DNA of 41,746 bases from Candidatus Rokuibacteriota bacterium (GTDB taxonomy: Bacteria; Methylomirabilota; Methylomirabilia; Rokubacteriales; CSP1-6). The stretch's first letter is position 1. Every line of letters starts with the position of its first letter. The stretch is from contig JAUSJX010000137.1 in NCBI GenBank assembly GCA_030647435.1, forward strand, positions 1 to 41,746, given 5' to 3'. The position numbers and the translations under genes were made by a program. The notes under the pieces are model-generated. The model searched no databases. It was not told the DNA's origin and was given only the letters and a program-made list of their open reading frames with translations. This document shows positions 23,105 to 31,148 of this stretch, piece after piece.

Positions 23105-24391
23105 TTACTTACGCTGGTCCCAGGCGCCGAGCGGGATCCACTTCGCCCGGCCCGTCGTAAACTCCTCCGGCCACACTGTCATCATCCGTCCCTGCTGCCA
23201 CTGCAGCATGTAGTGCTGGACGCGCTCGTTGGCGTTCTGGCCGTTTTCGGCGAACTTGACCCCCCAGCCGTTCAGCATCGAGCCGACAGGCATGTCGAGG
23301 GCCAGAACTGTCGCGCGGAACTTTTCGAGCTCGTCGGTCTTGGACTGGTCGAGGACGACCTTGAGCACCCAGAGCCCGGATCCGGCCAGGCGGTGACTCG
23401 CCAGCGGCTCGTCGCCCGTCCGTTTCTTGATCGCCTCGCTGAAGTCCTGCTCGAGCTTGCGGGCTTCCGGCCGGAACGACTCGAGACGGAGACCGGGGCC
23501 GGGTTCGGCCAGGACGAAGGGGCCGTTGCCGTCGGCGCCCAGCGCCTTGCCGAAGTCGATGGAGCCGTAGCCCGTGGCGCCCGCGTGGACCAGCGCCTTG
23601 AACTGGAAGTTCTGTTCCTTCGACTGCCGCCAGAAGAGCACGGCATCGGAGCTCCGCGCGATGTGGTGGACGACATCGGGGTTCAGCTGCTTGAACTTGG
23701 CGATGATCGGCGAGAAGTCATTGGTCGAGGCATAGGCGTAGTACTCGAGGGCGACTTCCTGCATTCCGAAATCGTTCTTGGCCCGCAGCCGCGCCGCCTC
23801 CGTCACACCCTGGCCGTAGGAGGAGTCCTCGGCGAGAAAGGCGACCTTGATCTGATTCGGCTTGAGGTTGAAGCGCGGCGCGAGGTGCTTGGCGATGAAC
23901 TCGACGTTGTACCAGCCGAAGCCGGTCGCGTCGATCTCGGTGCGGAAGACGTTCTTCAGGCCGCGCTTGTTGAAGCGCGGGTCCACGCAGGAGGACTCCC
24001 AGTAGATGACGTTCTGACGAGAGGCCGCCTCGCTGGCCGCGCCGCAGAGCGTGGAGGAGTACGTGCCGGTGATGATCTTGACGCCCTCGCGGGTGATGAG
24101 CCGGTTGGCTTCGCTGGCCGCAGCCGTCGGGTCCGTGGCGTCACCCACGACGAAGACGAGCTTCTTGCCCATGACGCCACCCTGCGCGTTGATCAGGTCG
24201 CGCATCACCTCGTAGCCGTCGAGGTGCCGCTTGCCCTCGAAGGCCAGGGGCCCTGTCAGGGGCTCCAGGAGGCCGATCTTGTACTCGCCCTGGAGGGCCT
24301 GGCCCTCGGTGCTCCGAACGAAGGGGGGCGAGATAAAGGTGAGCGCGATGACCGCGATGAAGGCAGAGAGAACGGCGTGGCGACGGCGCAT
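23105..24391 (-). CDS. ABC transporter substrate-binding protein (type I, LivK-like)
   Basis: A 428-residue periplasmic binding protein. It has a signal peptide (about 1-33, MRRRHAVLSAFIAVIALTFIS, cleavage near EGQA), then the LivK-like fold: YKIGLLEPLTGPLAFEGKRHLDGYEVMRDLIN, VFVVGDATDPTAAASEANRLI, and a lobe with YSSTLCGAASEAASRQNVIYWESSCVDPRF. It belongs to the amide/urea/branched-chain amino-acid binding group, but relatives bind many ligands including aromatic acids. GGAGGAGG precedes ATG 24391 and a sigma70-like promoter lies at 24447-24475. It is the first gene of the 11-gene catabolic operon. Confidence 0.93.
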   Translation of the reverse strand: MRRRHAVLSAFIAVIALTFISPPFVRSTEGQALQGEYKIGLLEPLTGPLAFEGKRHLDGYEVMRDLINAQGGVMGKKLVFVVGDATDPTAAASEANRLITREGVKIITGTYSSTLCGAASEAASRQNVIYWESSCVDPRFNKRGLKNVFRTEIDATGFGWYNVEFIAKHLAPRFNLKPNQIKVAFLAEDSSYGQGVTEAARLRAKNDFGMQEVALEYYAYASTNDFSPIIAKFKQLNPDVVHHIARSSDAVLFWRQSKEQNFQFKALVHAGATGYGSIDFGKALGADGNGPFVLAEPGPGLRLESFRPEARKLEQDFSEAIKKRTGDEPLASHRLAGSGLWVLKVVLDQSKTDELEKFRATVLALDMPVGSMLNGWGVKFAENGQNANERVQHYMLQWQQGRMMTVWPEEFTTGRAKWIPLGAWDQRK

Positions 24392-24446
24392 GAAGGTTCC
24401 TCCTCCGGGAGGGGTTGGGTACTTCGAGTCAAGGTTGTAGGCCGCA

Positions 24447-24475
24447 GTTCTACACCGGCCGCGCCCGGGTGTCAA
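24447..24475 (-). promoter_or_regulatory. sigma70-type promoter of the liv catabolic operon
   Basis: On the minus strand a perfect TTGACA (24475-24470), a 17-bp spacer and TAGAAC (24452-24447). The likely start is near 24440, about 50 nt before ATG 24391. It is the only promoter recognisable across the 11.5-kb run. Confidence 0.6.
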
Positions 24476-24485
24476 CGCCCGGTGG

Positions 24486-24491
24486 TAAACT
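24486..24491 (+). promoter_or_regulatory. -10 box of the Nudix gene
   Basis: TAAACT is followed by 9 nt and the GTG start at 24501, indicating a leaderless or nearly leaderless transcript. The upstream stretch overlaps the opposing liv promoter, so the two may compete. Confidence 0.4.
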
Positions 24492-24500
24492 GACAACATC

Positions 24501-25037
24501 GTGAGCGATTCGCACCTGCACCACCAGCTGTCGCCCCAGAGCATCCGCTTCTGCCCGCTCTGCGGCGGCGCGCTCGAGCGGCAGGCCGTGCCGCCGGAAG
24601 GCAAGCGCGAGATGGTCTGCGCCGGCTGTTCCTTTGTCTTCTACCTGAACCACAAGGTCGTGGCCGCGACCATCCCCGAGGACGAGGGGCGCGTCCTGCT
24701 CACGCGCCGGACCATTCAGCCGGCGCGCGGAAAGTGGACCTTCCCCGGCGGTTTCGTAGATTGGGGCGAGCCCGTCGAGGACGCGGCGGTGCGGGAGACC
24801 TGGGAGGAGACCGGACTGAAGGTGGATCTTTCAGGCCTCCTGAACGTCTATTCCTACCCCGGCACGCCGATCGTGATCGTCGTCTACCGGGCGCGCGTGA
24901 TCGAAGGCGAGGTCAGGACGTGCAGCGAGAACGACCGCGTCGAGTGGGTGGTGCCGGCCGAGATTCCATGGGAGGAGCTGGCCTTCCCGTCCACCGAGGC
25001 GGCGCTCCGCGATTTCCTCTCCGGCCGGATCCTCTAG
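24501..25037 (+). CDS. Nudix hydrolase with N-terminal zinc ribbon
   Basis: 178 residues. Residues 18-45 form a zinc ribbon with two Cys pairs (CPLCG and CAGC). Residues 50-175 are the Nudix domain: the box GGFVDWGEPVEDAAVRETWEETGL (72-97 region) fits G-x5-E-x7-R-E-x2-E-E-x-G. Related proteins resemble NADH pyrophosphatase NudC, or ADP-ribose/NUDT14-like hydrolases, but the QPARGKWTFPGG entry suggests a general nucleoside-diphosphate-X hydrolase. The start is GTG 24501; no ribosome binding site is visible, consistent with leaderless translation. It ends 6 bp from the convergent MaoC gene. Confidence 0.92.
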   Translation: MSDSHLHHQLSPQSIRFCPLCGGALERQAVPPEGKREMVCAGCSFVFYLNHKVVAATIPEDEGRVLLTRRTIQPARGKWTFPGGFVDWGEPVEDAAVRETWEETGLKVDLSGLLNVYSYPGTPIVIVVYRARVIEGEVRTCSENDRVEWVVPAEIPWEELAFPSTEAALRDFLSGRIL

Positions 25038-25043
25038 CTCGCG

Positions 25044-25487
25044 TCAGCCGCGCGAGACGAGCGAGGCGGTCGCTTTACCGGTTATGACCTTCTCACCCTT
25101 CTGGTTCTCGGCCCAGAGCTCGAGGTCGACCAGGTAGGGGTCGTCTCCGTCCTTGGGCGGGCGCTTGGCGACGACCTTGCCGCGGCAGGTGACGACGTCG
25201 CCCAGGCGAACCAGCGCGGCGAAGCGCACGCCGACCTTCCTCACGCTGCCGACTCCGAGCCAGTCGGTCACCGACTGCGCGACGAAACCCATGGACAGCA
25301 TGCCGTGGGCGAAGACGTCGCCCATGCCCGCCGCCTTCGCGAAAGCGGCGTCCTGGTGGATGGGGTTGAAGTCGCCCGAGGCGCCGGCGTAGCGCGTGAG
25401 CTGGATCTGCTGGATGGGCGGCTTGACCAACGGCGGCATCTCGCTGCCGACCTGGACATCTTCCGCGTAGACCTTGGCGTATTTCAT
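25044..25487 (-). CDS. MaoC-like dehydratase (HadB-like catalytic subunit)
   Basis: A 147-residue hot-dog domain with the full hydratase motif: YAGASGDFNPIHQDAAFA near residue 33, with Asp and His in D-F-N-P-I-H, and GMGDVFAHGMLSMGF after it. It should dehydrate or hydrate (R)-3-hydroxyacyl thioesters. It starts with ATG 25487, 1 nt after the stop of the HadA-like gene, so the two subunits are probably made together as a heterodimer. Confidence 0.9.
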   Translation of the reverse strand: MKYAKVYAEDVQVGSEMPPLVKPPIQQIQLTRYAGASGDFNPIHQDAAFAKAAGMGDVFAHGMLSMGFVAQSVTDWLGVGSVRKVGVRFAALVRLGDVVTCRGKVVAKRPPKDGDDPYLVDLELWAENQKGEKVITGKATASLVSRG

Positions 25488-25488
25488 G

Positions 25489-25944
25489 TTAGAGACGCAC
25501 CACCGACGTCTGGCGCATGAGTGCGACGATCTCGTTGTCCGAGTCGGTTACCGTGATCTCGCGGAGGACGAAGGCCATGGGGCCCGACTTGCCCGCCTTC
25601 TCGTAGATGTCCGTGATGCGCCCGCGGCAGAGATAGGTCCGGCCGGGCCGGATGGGCTTGAAGTGCTCGAACTCCTGCTCGCCGTGGAGCAGCCTGCTGA
25701 TGTCCACGCCGAGATCGCGCAGGAGAACGCCCGTGTCTGACCGCTCGTCTCGGAAGCTGATGGGGAAGGTGGGCGGCGCGATGATGTCGCCCCACGGCCC
25801 CGCCTTGGCGACGTCGTCGTCCAGATAGAAGGGCGACAGGTCGCCGATCGCGCGGGCGAACTCCTTGATCTTGCCGCGCTCCACCGTAACGGGATAGGGC
25901 GGGTACTCCTTGCCCTTCACGGCCGTGTTGATCTGGATCGCCAT
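25489..25944 (-). CDS. MaoC-N / FAS1 dehydratase-type protein (HadA-like subunit)
   Basis: A 151-residue hot-dog domain of the N-terminal MaoC type. It aligns with HadA: YPVTVERGKIKEFARAIGDLSPFYLDDD, where the catalytic histidine position is replaced (FYLDDD), followed by APPTFPISFR. This loss of catalytic residues is typical of the non-catalytic, substrate-holding partner in HadAB-like enzymes. Its ATG shares one base with the thioesterase stop (TGATG). The role is inferred from the pairing with the catalytic MaoC gene directly downstream. Confidence 0.88.
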   Translation of the reverse strand: MAIQINTAVKGKEYPPYPVTVERGKIKEFARAIGDLSPFYLDDDVAKAGPWGDIIAPPTFPISFRDERSDTGVLLRDLGVDISRLLHGEQEFEHFKPIRPGRTYLCRGRITDIYEKAGKSGPMAFVLREITVTDSDNEIVALMRQTSVVRL

Positions 25945-26339
25945 CAGGCCTTGCCTTTGCTCATGGCGCGCGCGAGGAACTTCTCGAGGTTGGGCACGAT
26001 GAAGCGCTCGTGACGGCCCTCGGCGATCTTCTCCACCTCGTCGAAGACGTCCACCTGGAAGAGGCAGCGCTTGCCGTCGGTCTCGACGAGCGTCGCCTTG
26101 GCCCGCACCTTCATGCCGAGCGGCGTCGCCGCCAGGTGCTTCATCTCCACCGTGGTGCCGACGGTGCCGGCCCCCGGGGGCAGGTGGGAGGCGATGGCCG
26201 CCTGGGCGGCGGTCTCCATGAGGCAGACGACGAAGGGCGTGGCGTAGACGAGAACGCCCTTGTTGCCAAGCGCGTCGGCGGTCAGATCCTGGGTGACGAC
26301 CTGCTCCACTTCAGCGGTGAGCCCGACCTGGATGGCCAT
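25944..26339 (-). CDS. acyl-CoA thioesterase (fluoroacetyl-CoA thioesterase FlK-like fold)
   Basis: A 131-residue hot-dog thioesterase. The FlK-type catalytic positions are seen: Thr in YATPFVVCLMETAA, Glu in that same helix and His in VEMKHLAATP. It should hydrolyse an acyl-CoA that blocks or ends the pathway. It is the first gene of a three-gene run with the HadA/HadB-like pair. ATG 26339 has weak upstream purines (AGAGGG). Substrate is not known. Confidence 0.88.
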   Translation of the reverse strand: MAIQVGLTAEVEQVVTQDLTADALGNKGVLVYATPFVVCLMETAAQAAIASHLPPGAGTVGTTVEMKHLAATPLGMKVRAKATLVETDGKRCLFQVDVFDEVEKIAEGRHERFIVPNLEKFLARAMSKGKA

Positions 26340-26390
26340 AGTGGCCCTCTTCTACCCGATTGAAGCTCTGCGGTCAACCCGTCGCTGGAG

Positions 26391-27125
26391 TCAGCGCGAG
26401 GGCCAGAGCAGGAACTGGAGGCCGAAGGTGACGAGCAGGACCTCGAGGATGCGGAGGAAGGTCTTCTCGCTCATGCGGTCGACGAGCCGGCGGCCTATCC
26501 ACGCGCCGCCGATCATCACCACGCCGATGTAGAGGCCGGTCAGGATGAGCGGGCCGGTCAGGAGGTCGGCGCGGCGGAACATGATCCCGCGGGTGATATA
26601 GGAGCCCACCGTGCAGAGGGCCTCGGTGGCCAGGTAGCGCCCCTTGCGCAGTCCGTGGCTCAGGAAGAAGGGCGTCATGATGGGACCGACCGCCCCCACG
26701 ATGGCCGAGAGGAAGCCGAAGCCGGCCCCGATCAGCGGGAAGTGGCGGAGCCGCACGGTGATGCCGCTGTGGACGAGCCAGTACCGGAGCGGGACGGCGA
26801 GGATCATGAACACGCCGAGGATGCGGGAGAGCCACTCGCTGTCGATGCGCGTGTAGAGCGTCGCGCCGACGATGGTCGTAGGCACGGCGCCCACGAGGAA
26901 GGCGGCGACCACGCGCCACTCGATCTCGCGGCGGCTGAACCAGACGCGCGCGCTGTTGCCGACCAGCATGCAGACGGTCAGCACGGGGACCGTCGCCTTG
27001 ACGCCCACGCTCCAGGCGATGGCCGGGATCATGATGACGCCTGTGCCGAAGCCGGCGACGCCGCCGATCGTGGAGCCGACGATGGCCGCCGCGCCCAGGA
27101 TCAGCCATCCGGCTGTGTCGTGCAT
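26391..27125 (-). CDS. TauE/SafE-family sulfite/organosulfonate exporter
   Basis: A 244-residue membrane protein with 7-8 hydrophobic helices and the family's GGVAGFGTGVIMIPAI and GAGFGFLSAIVGAVGPIMTPFFLSHGL repeats (short, glycine-rich re-entrant loops). It should export sulfite, sulfoacetate or related anions. ATG 27125 is divergent from the MFS gene, with only 23 bp between starts. The pairing of a sulfur-anion exporter opposite the MFS-UGSC selenoprotein operon suggests that the region handles sulfur compounds, but this is an inference. Confidence 0.9.
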   Translation of the reverse strand: MHDTAGWLILGAAAIVGSTIGGVAGFGTGVIMIPAIAWSVGVKATVPVLTVCMLVGNSARVWFSRREIEWRVVAAFLVGAVPTTIVGATLYTRIDSEWLSRILGVFMILAVPLRYWLVHSGITVRLRHFPLIGAGFGFLSAIVGAVGPIMTPFFLSHGLRKGRYLATEALCTVGSYITRGIMFRRADLLTGPLILTGLYIGVVMIGGAWIGRRLVDRMSEKTFLRILEVLLVTFGLQFLLWPSR

Positions 27126-27135
27126 GACGCGCTAG

Positions 27136-27141
27136 TATACT
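27136..27141 (+). promoter_or_regulatory. -10 box of the MFS-UGSC operon
   Basis: TATACT followed by 7 nt and ATG 27149. The spacing matches the TATAAT-N7-ATG before 33662 and implies a leaderless start. The motif overlaps AGTATACT, a perfect palindrome, and lies between divergent genes. Confidence 0.5.
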
Positions 27142-27148
27142 CGACGCC

Positions 27149-28336
27149 ATGCCCGTCCTCCTGGCGGCAGCGGGTTTCCTGCTCGTCGGGCTCGACGGCT
27201 CCGTCAACATCGCCTTCCCCGCCATGTCCGCGGCCTTCCGGGTTGGTCCCACGACCATCCGCTGGGTCATCATCTGCTATGTCGGGACGTACGCGCTGAC
27301 CGCCTTCGCCGCCGGCGTGCTCGCGGACAGGCTCGGCCCGGGCCGCGTCGTGCGCGCGGGGCTCGTCCTCTCGCTCCTCTGCTTCGGGGCCTACGCGCTG
27401 GTGTCCTCCTTCGAGATCTTCCTGCTCCTCCGCGTGCTCCAGGGCGTGAGCGGCGGGCTGATCTACGGCGCCTCGCCCGCGCTCGTGACGCTCTCGCTGC
27501 CGTCCTCTCGCCACGCCTGGGGGCTCGGCTGGGTGAGCATGGGTCTCGGCATCGGCTTGAGCGTGAGTCCGATGATCGGCGGCGCGCTCGTGGGCGTCTT
27601 CGGCTGGCAGGCCGTGTTCCTCTACCGCGTGCCGGTCACCGCCGCGATCATCGTCCTGGCCGGCTGGACGCGCGAGACGCCTCACGATGGCCGCGGCGCG
27701 TGGCGGATGGTTGTGCCCGCCGACATCTTCCGCTGGCCGGTCCTCCAGGCCGGGCTCCTCGCCTTCCTCGCCAACTACGCCCAGTTCGCGGTGTGGCTCC
27801 TCGCTCCCTACTACCTCATCGGCGAGCGCGGCCTCTCCGCCGCCGCGGGCGGGCTCCTCTTCATGCTGACGCCGCTGGCGATGGCCATCGCGGCGCCCGT
27901 CGCAGGCCGCGCGGCCGACCGCTGGGGCGCGCGCGGGCCCATGGCCGTCGGGCTCGCGGCCGAAGCCGCGGGGCTTCTTTTCGTCGCCCGCTGCGACGGC
28001 TCGACGCCGATGGCGCTCGTCGGCGCCGCGCTCGCCCTCGTCGGGCTGGGAGTCGGCGTGTTCCAGGTGCCGAACCTCGCCCAGGCCATGGCCGCCTTTC
28101 CGCCGCGACAGCAGGGCGCTGCCGGCGGCTTCGCCTTCCTCTCGCGCACCTCGGGCGTCGTGGTCGGCGTCCAGACCGCGGCCTGGCTCTTCCACGACCG
28201 CGCGCAGATCCTGGGCTTCCTGCCGGCCTTCCGCTTTACCTTCGCCGCGGCGGCCGCCGTCTGCGCGCTCGCCGCGGTCATTTCGCTCGTGCGTGGACGG
28301 GAGCGGGCACCGCGTGCTACAAGGCACGAGGCATGA
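27149..28336 (+). CDS. MFS transporter 1 of the UGSC operon
   Basis: A 395-residue major facilitator with about 12 helices, the loop motif GVLADRLGPGRVVRAG and GRAADRWGARGPMAVG in the second half. The first helix carries LLVGLDGSVNIAFPAM, a pattern of the DHA2 (14-helix) drug exporter group, though this protein is short for 14 helices. The last codons overlap the next MFS gene (ATGA). It heads an operon that ends with the fused UGSC selenoprotein. The substrate is unknown; two carriers in tandem suggest uptake and release of related compounds. Confidence 0.9.
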   Translation: MPVLLAAAGFLLVGLDGSVNIAFPAMSAAFRVGPTTIRWVIICYVGTYALTAFAAGVLADRLGPGRVVRAGLVLSLLCFGAYALVSSFEIFLLLRVLQGVSGGLIYGASPALVTLSLPSSRHAWGLGWVSMGLGIGLSVSPMIGGALVGVFGWQAVFLYRVPVTAAIIVLAGWTRETPHDGRGAWRMVVPADIFRWPVLQAGLLAFLANYAQFAVWLLAPYYLIGERGLSAAAGGLLFMLTPLAMAIAAPVAGRAADRWGARGPMAVGLAAEAAGLLFVARCDGSTPMALVGAALALVGLGVGVFQVPNLAQAMAAFPPRQQGAAGGFAFLSRTSGVVVGVQTAAWLFHDRAQILGFLPAFRFTFAAAAAVCALAAVISLVRGRERAPRATRHEA

Positions 28337-29544
28337 GCCGCTACCGGTGGGTCATCCTCGGCGTCTGTCTCCTCGGCTTCATGCAGGTCCACATCCACCG
28401 CGTCGGCTTCGCCCCGCTCATCCCGACCTTCATGGGAGATCTCGGCATCACGTACGCCGCGGCCGCCACCATCATGACCGCCTACTTCTGGACGTATGCG
28501 CTGGTGCAGGTGCCCGTGGGCGTCCTCGCCGACCGGTTCGGGCCGCGGCGCATGATGCTGACCTTTCTCGGGATCCTCGTTGTCGGCGTGATCGCCTTCC
28601 CGCTGAGCCGCGACTATACGCAGAGCCTCGTCACGCGCAGCCTCATCGGGCTCGGCGCGGCGGGAGTCTGGCTGCCCGGACTCCGGCTCATCCACGAGTG
28701 GTTTCCGCCCCAGGAGCGCGGCCGGGCGACGGGGCTCTTCTCGGCGGGTGGCGGCATCGGCGGCACCGCGGCGCTGGTGCTGGTGCCGGTGCTGGCGGCG
28801 CATCTCGGCTGGCGGTGGGGCTACGCCATGACGCTGGTCCCGCTCCTGACCACGCTCGCGCTGATCTATCTCCTCGTCCGCCCGGGCCCGCTCGCCGAGC
28901 GGCGCTCCCCGGCCGCGGCCTCCCGCGGCACCACGGCCGTGTTAAAGGATGTGCTGAGCGTCGCCGCCCTGTGGCCGATCAACATGGCGGTGCTCTTCTC
29001 TTACGGAGCCTTCTTCGCTCTTGTCACCTTCCTGCCGGCCTTCCTCGTCAGGCAGGAGGGGCTGACGCCGGGCCGGGCCGGACTCGTCACCGGCCTCATC
29101 ACGGCGGGTACCGTGGTTTCTTGGCCACTCGCCGGCTTCATCTCGGATTGGGTAGGCCGGCGCAAGGTCATCTACCTCTTCAGCCAGGGCATGTGCGTGC
29201 TCTCGTGCCTGGCCTTCGCCCTGCTCGTCCCGGGCACGGGGTGGGCCGGCGCCGCCCTCGTGGCGCTCTTCACCGGTTTCATGCTGGGCGGGCTCGTGAC
29301 GCCCTTCGTGATGGTGGTCGAGCTGTTCCCCGCCGACCTCATCGGCACGGCCTCGGGCGTCGTCAACACGTTCTGCTTCGTGGGAAGCTTGCTCATTCCC
29401 GTGCTCGTCGGCAAGATACTCGACATGAGCGACAGCTTCCCGGCGGCCTTCACGGCGTGCGCGGCCTTCGAGGCCGTGGCGCTCGCGAGCGCCGCCTTCA
29501 CCCGTGAGACGGGAATGCACCGGCGCCCCGTCATGGTGACCTGA
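28333..29544 (+). CDS. MFS transporter 2 of the UGSC operon
   Basis: A 403-residue major facilitator with about 12 helices, VGVLADRFGPRRMMLTF in loop 2-3 and GFISDWVGRRKVIYLFS in loop 8-9. The N-terminus has a GFMQVHIHRVGFAPLIPTFMGDLGI segment typical of organic-anion (hexuronate-type, ACS-like) importers. It begins inside the last codons of transporter 1 and ends 2 nt before the ATG of the UGSC selenoprotein gene. Co-translation makes it a likely supplier of the substrate for the UGSC enzyme; the substrate is not identifiable. Confidence 0.9.
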   Translation: MSRYRWVILGVCLLGFMQVHIHRVGFAPLIPTFMGDLGITYAAAATIMTAYFWTYALVQVPVGVLADRFGPRRMMLTFLGILVVGVIAFPLSRDYTQSLVTRSLIGLGAAGVWLPGLRLIHEWFPPQERGRATGLFSAGGGIGGTAALVLVPVLAAHLGWRWGYAMTLVPLLTTLALIYLLVRPGPLAERRSPAAASRGTTAVLKDVLSVAALWPINMAVLFSYGAFFALVTFLPAFLVRQEGLTPGRAGLVTGLITAGTVVSWPLAGFISDWVGRRKVIYLFSQGMCVLSCLAFALLVPGTGWAGAALVALFTGFMLGGLVTPFVMVVELFPADLIGTASGVVNTFCFVGSLLIPVLVGKILDMSDSFPAAFTACAAFEAVALASAAFTRETGMHRRPVMVT

Positions 29545-29546
29545 CC

Positions 29547-31133
29547 ATGCGCATCGTCGATCCGATCGGGAGCAGCGCCGTCTCCGCCAAGTCCTTGGCG
29601 GCCCGGCCGCGCTCGCTCGAGGGCGTGACCATCGCGCTGCTCGACAACTCCAAGCCGAACGCGGGCGTCCTGCTCGAGCGCGTGGGCGCGCTCCTGGCCG
29701 CACGCGGCGGCGCCCGCGCGGTACGGGCATGGAGCAAGCCCGGCGCCTCGACGGGCGCCGCGCCGGCCGTCATCGAGGAGATCGCAGCCGCCGCGCGCGT
29801 CGCGCTGACCGCCTCGGCCGACTGAGGCTCCTGTACGTCGTGGAGTGTCCACGACGCCGCGGAGCTGGAGGCGAGGGGAGTAGCCTGCGTGGTGCTGGGA
29901 ACCGACGAGTTCATTCCGCTGGCGCGCGCCCAGGTGGCGGCCCAGGGCCTGCCCGGGCTTCCCATCGTCACCGTGCCGCATCCGATCGGCGGGATCCCGG
30001 CGGCGACCGCGGCCGCCAAGGCCGCGCCGATCGTCGAGAGCGTGCTGCGCGCGCTCACATCCGACCCTGCCGCGGCTGTACACGCGGCGAGCGCGGCCGC
30101 GGGCGACGTCGAGGCGCCCGACGATCTCGACCGCTTCCAGGCATGGCTGATGGAGCGGGGCTGGGGCGACGGCCTGCCCGCCATCCCGCCCACCCGCGAG
30201 CGCGTCGCGGCGATGCTCGCGGGCACTCGCAGGAATCCCGACGAGGTCGTCGCACTCCTGGTGCCGAGGCTCGGTAGGGCGACAGTCGAGGCCATAGCCG
30301 CCAACGCCGTGATGGCGGGGGCGCTTCCCGAGCACCTGCCCGTGGTGCTGGCAGCCGTCGAGGCCGTGGCAGACGCATCCTTTAACCTGCAGGCCGTGCA
30401 GACGACGACCCACCCCTGCTCGCCGCTCTGCATCGTCAACGGGCCGATCGCGGGGCGTCTCGGCATGAACGCCGGGGGCAATGTCTTCGGGCAGGGGACG
30501 CGCGCCAACGCCGCCGTCGGACGGGCGCTCAGGCTGGCGCTCCAGAATGTGGGCGGCGCGCGACCCGGCAAGGAGGACCGCGCCACCCACGGCCAGCCGG
30601 GCAAGTACGCCTACTGCATTGCCGAGAACGAGGCCGCGTCTCCCTGGGAACCGCTGTCCGTCGAGCGGGGTTTCTCCTCCCGGGACAGCACGGTGACCGT
30701 CTGCGGGTCGGAGGGGCCGCACAATATCAACGACCACGGCTCGACCACGCCCGAGGGTATCGTGACGACCGTGGCGGGGACGGCGGCGATCGCCGGCTCC
30801 AACAATATCTACCTGGGCGGCGAGCCGCTGATCGTCCTGGGGCCCGAGCACGCCGCGACCGCCGCGTCCTCCGGCTGGAGCAAGGAAGACTTCAAGCGCG
30901 CGGTGTGGGACAGGGCCCGCGTGCCGCTCGCGCGCCTGGCGCCGGAGAACATCGAGCGCTTCGCGACCATCTACCCGGAGGGCTTCAAGGACAGGCCGCC
31001 CGAGACGCTGGCGCCCATCGCGCGCGACTGGCGGGACGTCATGGTCATCGTGGCGGGCGGCGCGGGCAAGCACTCGGTGTTCATCCCGACCTTCGGCAGC
31101 ACGCGGTCGGTCACCCGACGCATCGCAGACTGA
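29547..31133 (+). CDS. UGSC-family selenoprotein fused to a UGSC-associated domain
   Basis: A 528-residue protein if TGA 29823-29825 is selenocysteine (residue 93), read in one frame without any other stop. Residues 1-165 are the UGSC domain: an LDNSKPNAGVLLERVG segment, then TASAD-U-GSCTSWSVHDAAELEARG and the VPHPIGG motif. Residues 190-528 are a large domain of unknown function with GWGDGLPAIPPT, NAVMAGALPEHLPVV, CIVNGPIAGRLG, GQPGKYAYCIAENEAASPW and SEGPHN. That second domain is homologous to the separate gene at 33662-34711. No signal peptide or membrane helix, so cytoplasmic. It follows MFS transporter 2 after 2 nt. The enzyme activity is unknown. A frame-preserving nonsense mutation is the alternative, argued against by the intact hairpin and by the second UGSC gene. 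Confidence 0.88.
29836..29856 (+). promoter_or_regulatory. bSECIS hairpin of the fused UGSC gene
   Basis: CGTCGTGGA (29836-29844) and TCCACGACG (29848-29856) form a perfect 9-bp stem with loop GUG. The loop G is 20 nt after the UGA. The geometry is identical to that in the second UGSC gene at 35009-35029. Confidence 0.8.
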
Positions 31134-31148
31134 TCAGCGACGCCCGCC

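Noticed and set aside
29823-29825. Treating the UGSC genes as pseudogenes with a nonsense codon
   Set aside because: Two independent copies have TGA at the same motif, no other lesions, and paired hairpins after it.
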